Source: Desulfuromonadales bacterium GWC2_61_20 (GTDB lineage: Bacteria; Desulfobacterota; Desulfuromonadia; Desulfuromonadales; UBA2197). From it: a stretch of 35,357 nt of DNA. Position numbers and translations under genes: made by a program. The stretch covers positions 1-35,357 of the forward strand of contig MGTO01000018.1 in assembly GCA_001799485.1 (NCBI GenBank). The letters are read 5' to 3'. This document shows positions 33,362-35,357 of the stretch, piece after piece. Positions within the stretch are counted from its first letter, which is position 1; every line of letters starts with the position of its first letter. A model generated the notes under the pieces. It was not told the DNA's origin. It did no database searches and saw only the letters and a program-made list of their open reading frames with translations.

Positions 33362-33790
33362 GAAACTCTCTCCGGCCCAGCTTTTTGGAGCTGCGCCTCG
33401 AATGGGGTGGTGCGGGCAAGCCCGCGGGCGCGCCCAACCGACAGACCCGGCGCCACGGGAGTGCTCCCGGCGGCCGGCGGATTGGGTGTGCAACATCTCG
33501 TCTTGTCTCTATCGCCAGGGCCAAAGCTTGCGCCCGGTGCGTGCGGCAATGTACCTGCGAGCATTGAAAACCGACACATCATAGCAGAATTAAAGGTCTT
33601 TGGGATAATTATTAAAAAAAATGACGAGCTGCGGCGCGGGTGCGGGGGAGAAGCGGCCGGCCCCAGCGCCTCCCTGGGTCGGGGGCGAGAGGGGCAAACG
33701 CCGAATATGGCGTTGAATTCCCGGCAACATCCGCGTAAGATTCGGACTTCATCTGGTGGAGGCAACGTGAGTTTGGGGAGGGAGAGGAGC
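33362..33790. other. 429-nt divergent intergenic region with long GC-rich RNase E/G leader
   Basis: No gene is supported here. The part nearest the RNase gene (33362 to about 33572) would be its 5' leader. It contains perfect hairpins at 33412-33425 (GCGGGC-AA-GCCCGC) and 33456-33469 (CGGGAG-TG-CTCCCG). The middle, 33587-33625, is AT-rich. The part nearest the kinase holds a dyad AACGCC-GAATAT-GGCGTT (33697-33714) and a CCCAG/CTGGG stem near 33663-33679. Confidence 0.6.
33578..33586 (-). promoter_or_regulatory. Possible extended -10 promoter for RNase E/G
   Basis: On the minus strand TGCTATGAT is an extended -10 (TGnTATGAT). No good -35 is seen at the right distance. It would give a leader of about 210 nt before ATG 33361. 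Confidence 0.45.
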
Positions 33791-35357
33791 GTGAACATAA
33801 GTGCGCGGAGGATCGGCTTGATCGTGGTCCAGATCATGGCCGTCATGGTCGGCCTGTACCTGGCCCGGCTCTACAACTACCTCCTCTTCCACACCCTGGT
33901 CGAGCTCTTCGCCGTGCTGGTCGCGGGGGGCATCTTCGTCATCGCCTGGAACGCCCGTCGCTTCATGGCCAACAACTACCTCCTCTTCGTCGGCATCGCC
34001 TCCCTCTTTGTCGGCGTGGTCGACCTTCTCCATGCCCTCGCCTACAAGGGGATGGCGATCTTTCCCGGCGATGACGCCAACCTCGCGACCCAACTCTGGA
34101 TCGGCGCCCGTTATCTGCAGGCTTCCGCCCTCCTCGTCGCGCCCTTTTTCCTCAAGCGCACGCTCCAGCCGCGGCTCACCGTCGGCATCTATCTCGGCGT
34201 CGTCGTCCTGTTGCTGAGCGCTATTTTCGCCGGCGCCTTCCCCGTCTGCTTCGTCGAGGGAAGCGGCCTCACCCCGTTCAAGAAGGGGAGCGAGTACCTC
34301 ATCGTCCTCTTCCTCGGCGGCGCCCTGGTCGGCCTGCGCCGCGCGGCGGCCGCCTTCGACCGCGCGGTGGTCACCCTCCTTGCCGCCGGCATCGGCCTCT
34401 TCATCGCCGCCGAACTCGCCTTCACCCTCTACACCGATGTCTACGGCATCGCCAACCTGGCCGGACATTTCCTCAAGTTCGCCGGCTTTTTCCTCGTCTA
34501 CAAGGCGATCATCGAGACCGCCCTGACCCGCCCCTACGACCTTCTCTTCCGCGAGCTGAAGGCGAAACAAGAGGAGATCGAAACCCTCAACGCCGATCTC
34601 GCCGCCCGCGCCGACGAGCTCGAGGAAGCCAACTGCGAGCTGGAGGCGACCCTTGCCGATCTCGAATCCGCCAATCTCGAGCTGGAAGCGACCAACCGTG
34701 AGCTGGAATCCGCCAATCTCGAACTGGAGGCGTTCAATTACACCGTCTCCCACGATCTGCGCACCCCCCTCACCGGCATCAGCGGTTATTGTCAGCTCCT
34801 GACCCTCCCCGGCCTCGCTGTGTCAAACGAAGAGGGGAAAGGGTTCATCTTCCAGATCAGCGCCGCCGCCGAGCGCATGAACCAGATGATCAATTCCCTC
34901 CTCGACTTCTCCCGCCTGACTCGCGGCGCACTCCACCGCAGCAGCGTCGATCTCAGCCAGCTGGCCATCGATGTCGCCGCCGAACTGCGGCTGAGCACGC
35001 CGGCGCGGCGCGGCGTTTTCACCATCGGCCCCGGGCTGACCGCCGACGGCGATCCCAAATTGCTCCGCGTCGTCCTCGAAAACCTCTTCGGCAATGCCTG
35101 GAAGTACAGCGGCAAGCGGGACGAGGCGGTCATCGCCTTCGGCCGGCGCCCGGGCGCGGGGGAAGCGGTCTGGTTCGTCCGCGACAACGGCGCCGGCTTC
35201 GACATGACGAAGGCCGCAAAGATGTTCGCCCCCTTCCAGCGCTGTCACCCTGGGGCGGAGTTCTCGGGGAGCGGCATCGGCCTGGCCACGGTCAAGCGCA
35301 TCGTCGAGCGCCACGGCGGGCGGATCTGGGCGGAAGGGGAGCCGGACAAAGGGGCGA
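33791..35357 (+). CDS. MASE3-type sensor histidine kinase (3' end outside window)
   Basis: The frame is open from GTG 33791 to the window end (522 residues so far). The start follows a purine-rich GGGAGAGGAG. Residues 1 to about 245 are a MASE3-like membrane sensor with about seven or eight hydrophobic segments (for example LIVVQIMAVMVGLYLARLY and YLLFVGIASLFVGVVDLLHA). A coiled coil follows with three near-identical 14-residue units (34616-34741). Then comes a HisKA domain with phospho-His H321 (TVSHDLRTPLTGISGY) and an ATPase with ENLFGNAWKYSGK (N-box), RDNGAGFD (G1) and GSGIGLATVKRIV (G2). The C-terminus lies beyond the window, so a fused receiver cannot be ruled out. The stimulus and partner are unknown. 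It is divergent from the RNase gene. Confidence 0.93.
   Translation, partial: MNISARRIGLIVVQIMAVMVGLYLARLYNYLLFHTLVELFAVLVAGGIFVIAWNARRFMANNYLLFVGIASLFVGVVDLLHALAYKGMAIFPGDDANLATQLWIGARYLQASALLVAPFFLKRTLQPRLTVGIYLGVVVLLLSAIFAGAFPVCFVEGSGLTPFKKGSEYLIVLFLGGALVGLRRAAAAFDRAVVTLLAAGIGLFIAAELAFTLYTDVYGIANLAGHFLKFAGFFLVYKAIIETALTRPYDLLFRELKAKQEEIETLNADLAARADELEEANCELEATLADLESANLELEATNRELESANLELEAFNYTVSHDLRTPLTGISGYCQLLTLPGLAVSNEEGKGFIFQISAAAERMNQMINSLLDFSRLTRGALHRSSVDLSQLAIDVAAELRLSTPARRGVFTIGPGLTADGDPKLLRVVLENLFGNAWKYSGKRDEAVIAFGRRPGAGEAVWFVRDNGAGFDMTKAAKMFAPFQRCHPGAEFSGSGIGLATVKRIVERHGGRIWAEGEPDKGA

Noticed and set aside
31617-33524. 635-codon frame overlapping the RNase E/G gene in another frame
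   Set aside because: Extremely Arg/Pro/Gly-rich and without motifs; the other frame carries S1, catalytic and Zn-link motifs.

Overview
The window is a GC-rich (roughly 60%) stretch of bacterial chromosome with tightly packed, mostly overlapping genes. The gene content suggests a deltaproteobacterium of the Desulfuromonadales/Geobacter type. The pointers are a TatD-radical SAM fusion, a MASE3 sensor kinase, a PATAN (DUF4388) receiver protein, an MJ0042 zinc-ribbon receiver protein, and an LptE lipoprotein (so a Gram-negative outer membrane). This placement is inferred from gene content; no rRNA or other phylogenetic marker was compared. I see no rRNA, tRNA, CRISPR array, insertion sequence or phage gene.

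Layout. (1) 1-2927, plus strand: end of a sugar/envelope-type cluster with an NAD-dependent epimerase, an unrecognised protein with a possible GT-B-like C-terminus, a UPF0270 (YheU) protein and an orphan addiction-module antitoxin-like ORF, closed by a bidirectional terminator at 2946-2985. (2) 3009-8856, minus strand: tmk-holB-ricT(PSP1)-metG-tatD/radical SAM. This order resembles the Bacillus tmk...holB-ricT...metS-tatD region. A near-consensus sigma70 promoter reads into tmk. (3) 9010-12042, plus strand: rnc-era-der, divergent from tmk.

(4) 12166-25249, plus strand: a 13-gene chemosensory cluster behind a good sigma70 promoter at 12065-12093. In order: PATAN-receiver-GAF-like protein, CheY, CheA, ExeA-like AAA ATPase, CheW with a long Pro/Ala N-terminus, CheY-like, CheW, zinc-ribbon/degenerate-receiver protein, HEAT-repeat protein, CheR, CheB, coiled-coil/GAF protein, CheY. 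It has one kinase, two adaptors, the complete CheR/CheB adaptation pair and six receiver domains, but no chemoreceptor, CheC, CheD, CheX or CheZ. It therefore probably serves receptors encoded elsewhere and may have an output other than, or in addition to, flagellar control. It is the region best worth following up.

(5) 25354-29817, plus strand: infA (own promoter, TTG start), terminator, then leuS-lptE-holA. (6) 29884-30147, minus strand: rpsT with a UUG start and a strong promoter, convergent with holA over a shared terminator. (7) 30373-30897: an O6-alkylguanine-DNA alkyltransferase. (8) 30956-33361, minus strand: an RNase E/G with a long Lys/Arg-block tail and a long GC-rich leader. (9) 33791-35357+: a MASE3 histidine kinase cut by the window end.

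Several genes meet by 1-8 nt overlaps (epimerase/1087, holB/tmk, metG/ricT, era/rnc, ATPase/cheA, second cheW/CheY, cheB/cheR, lptE/leuS), which suggests translational coupling. Non-ATG starts are common: TTG for rnc, cheA, infA and rpsT; GTG for era, the 13897 CheY, the HEAT protein and the sensor kinase.
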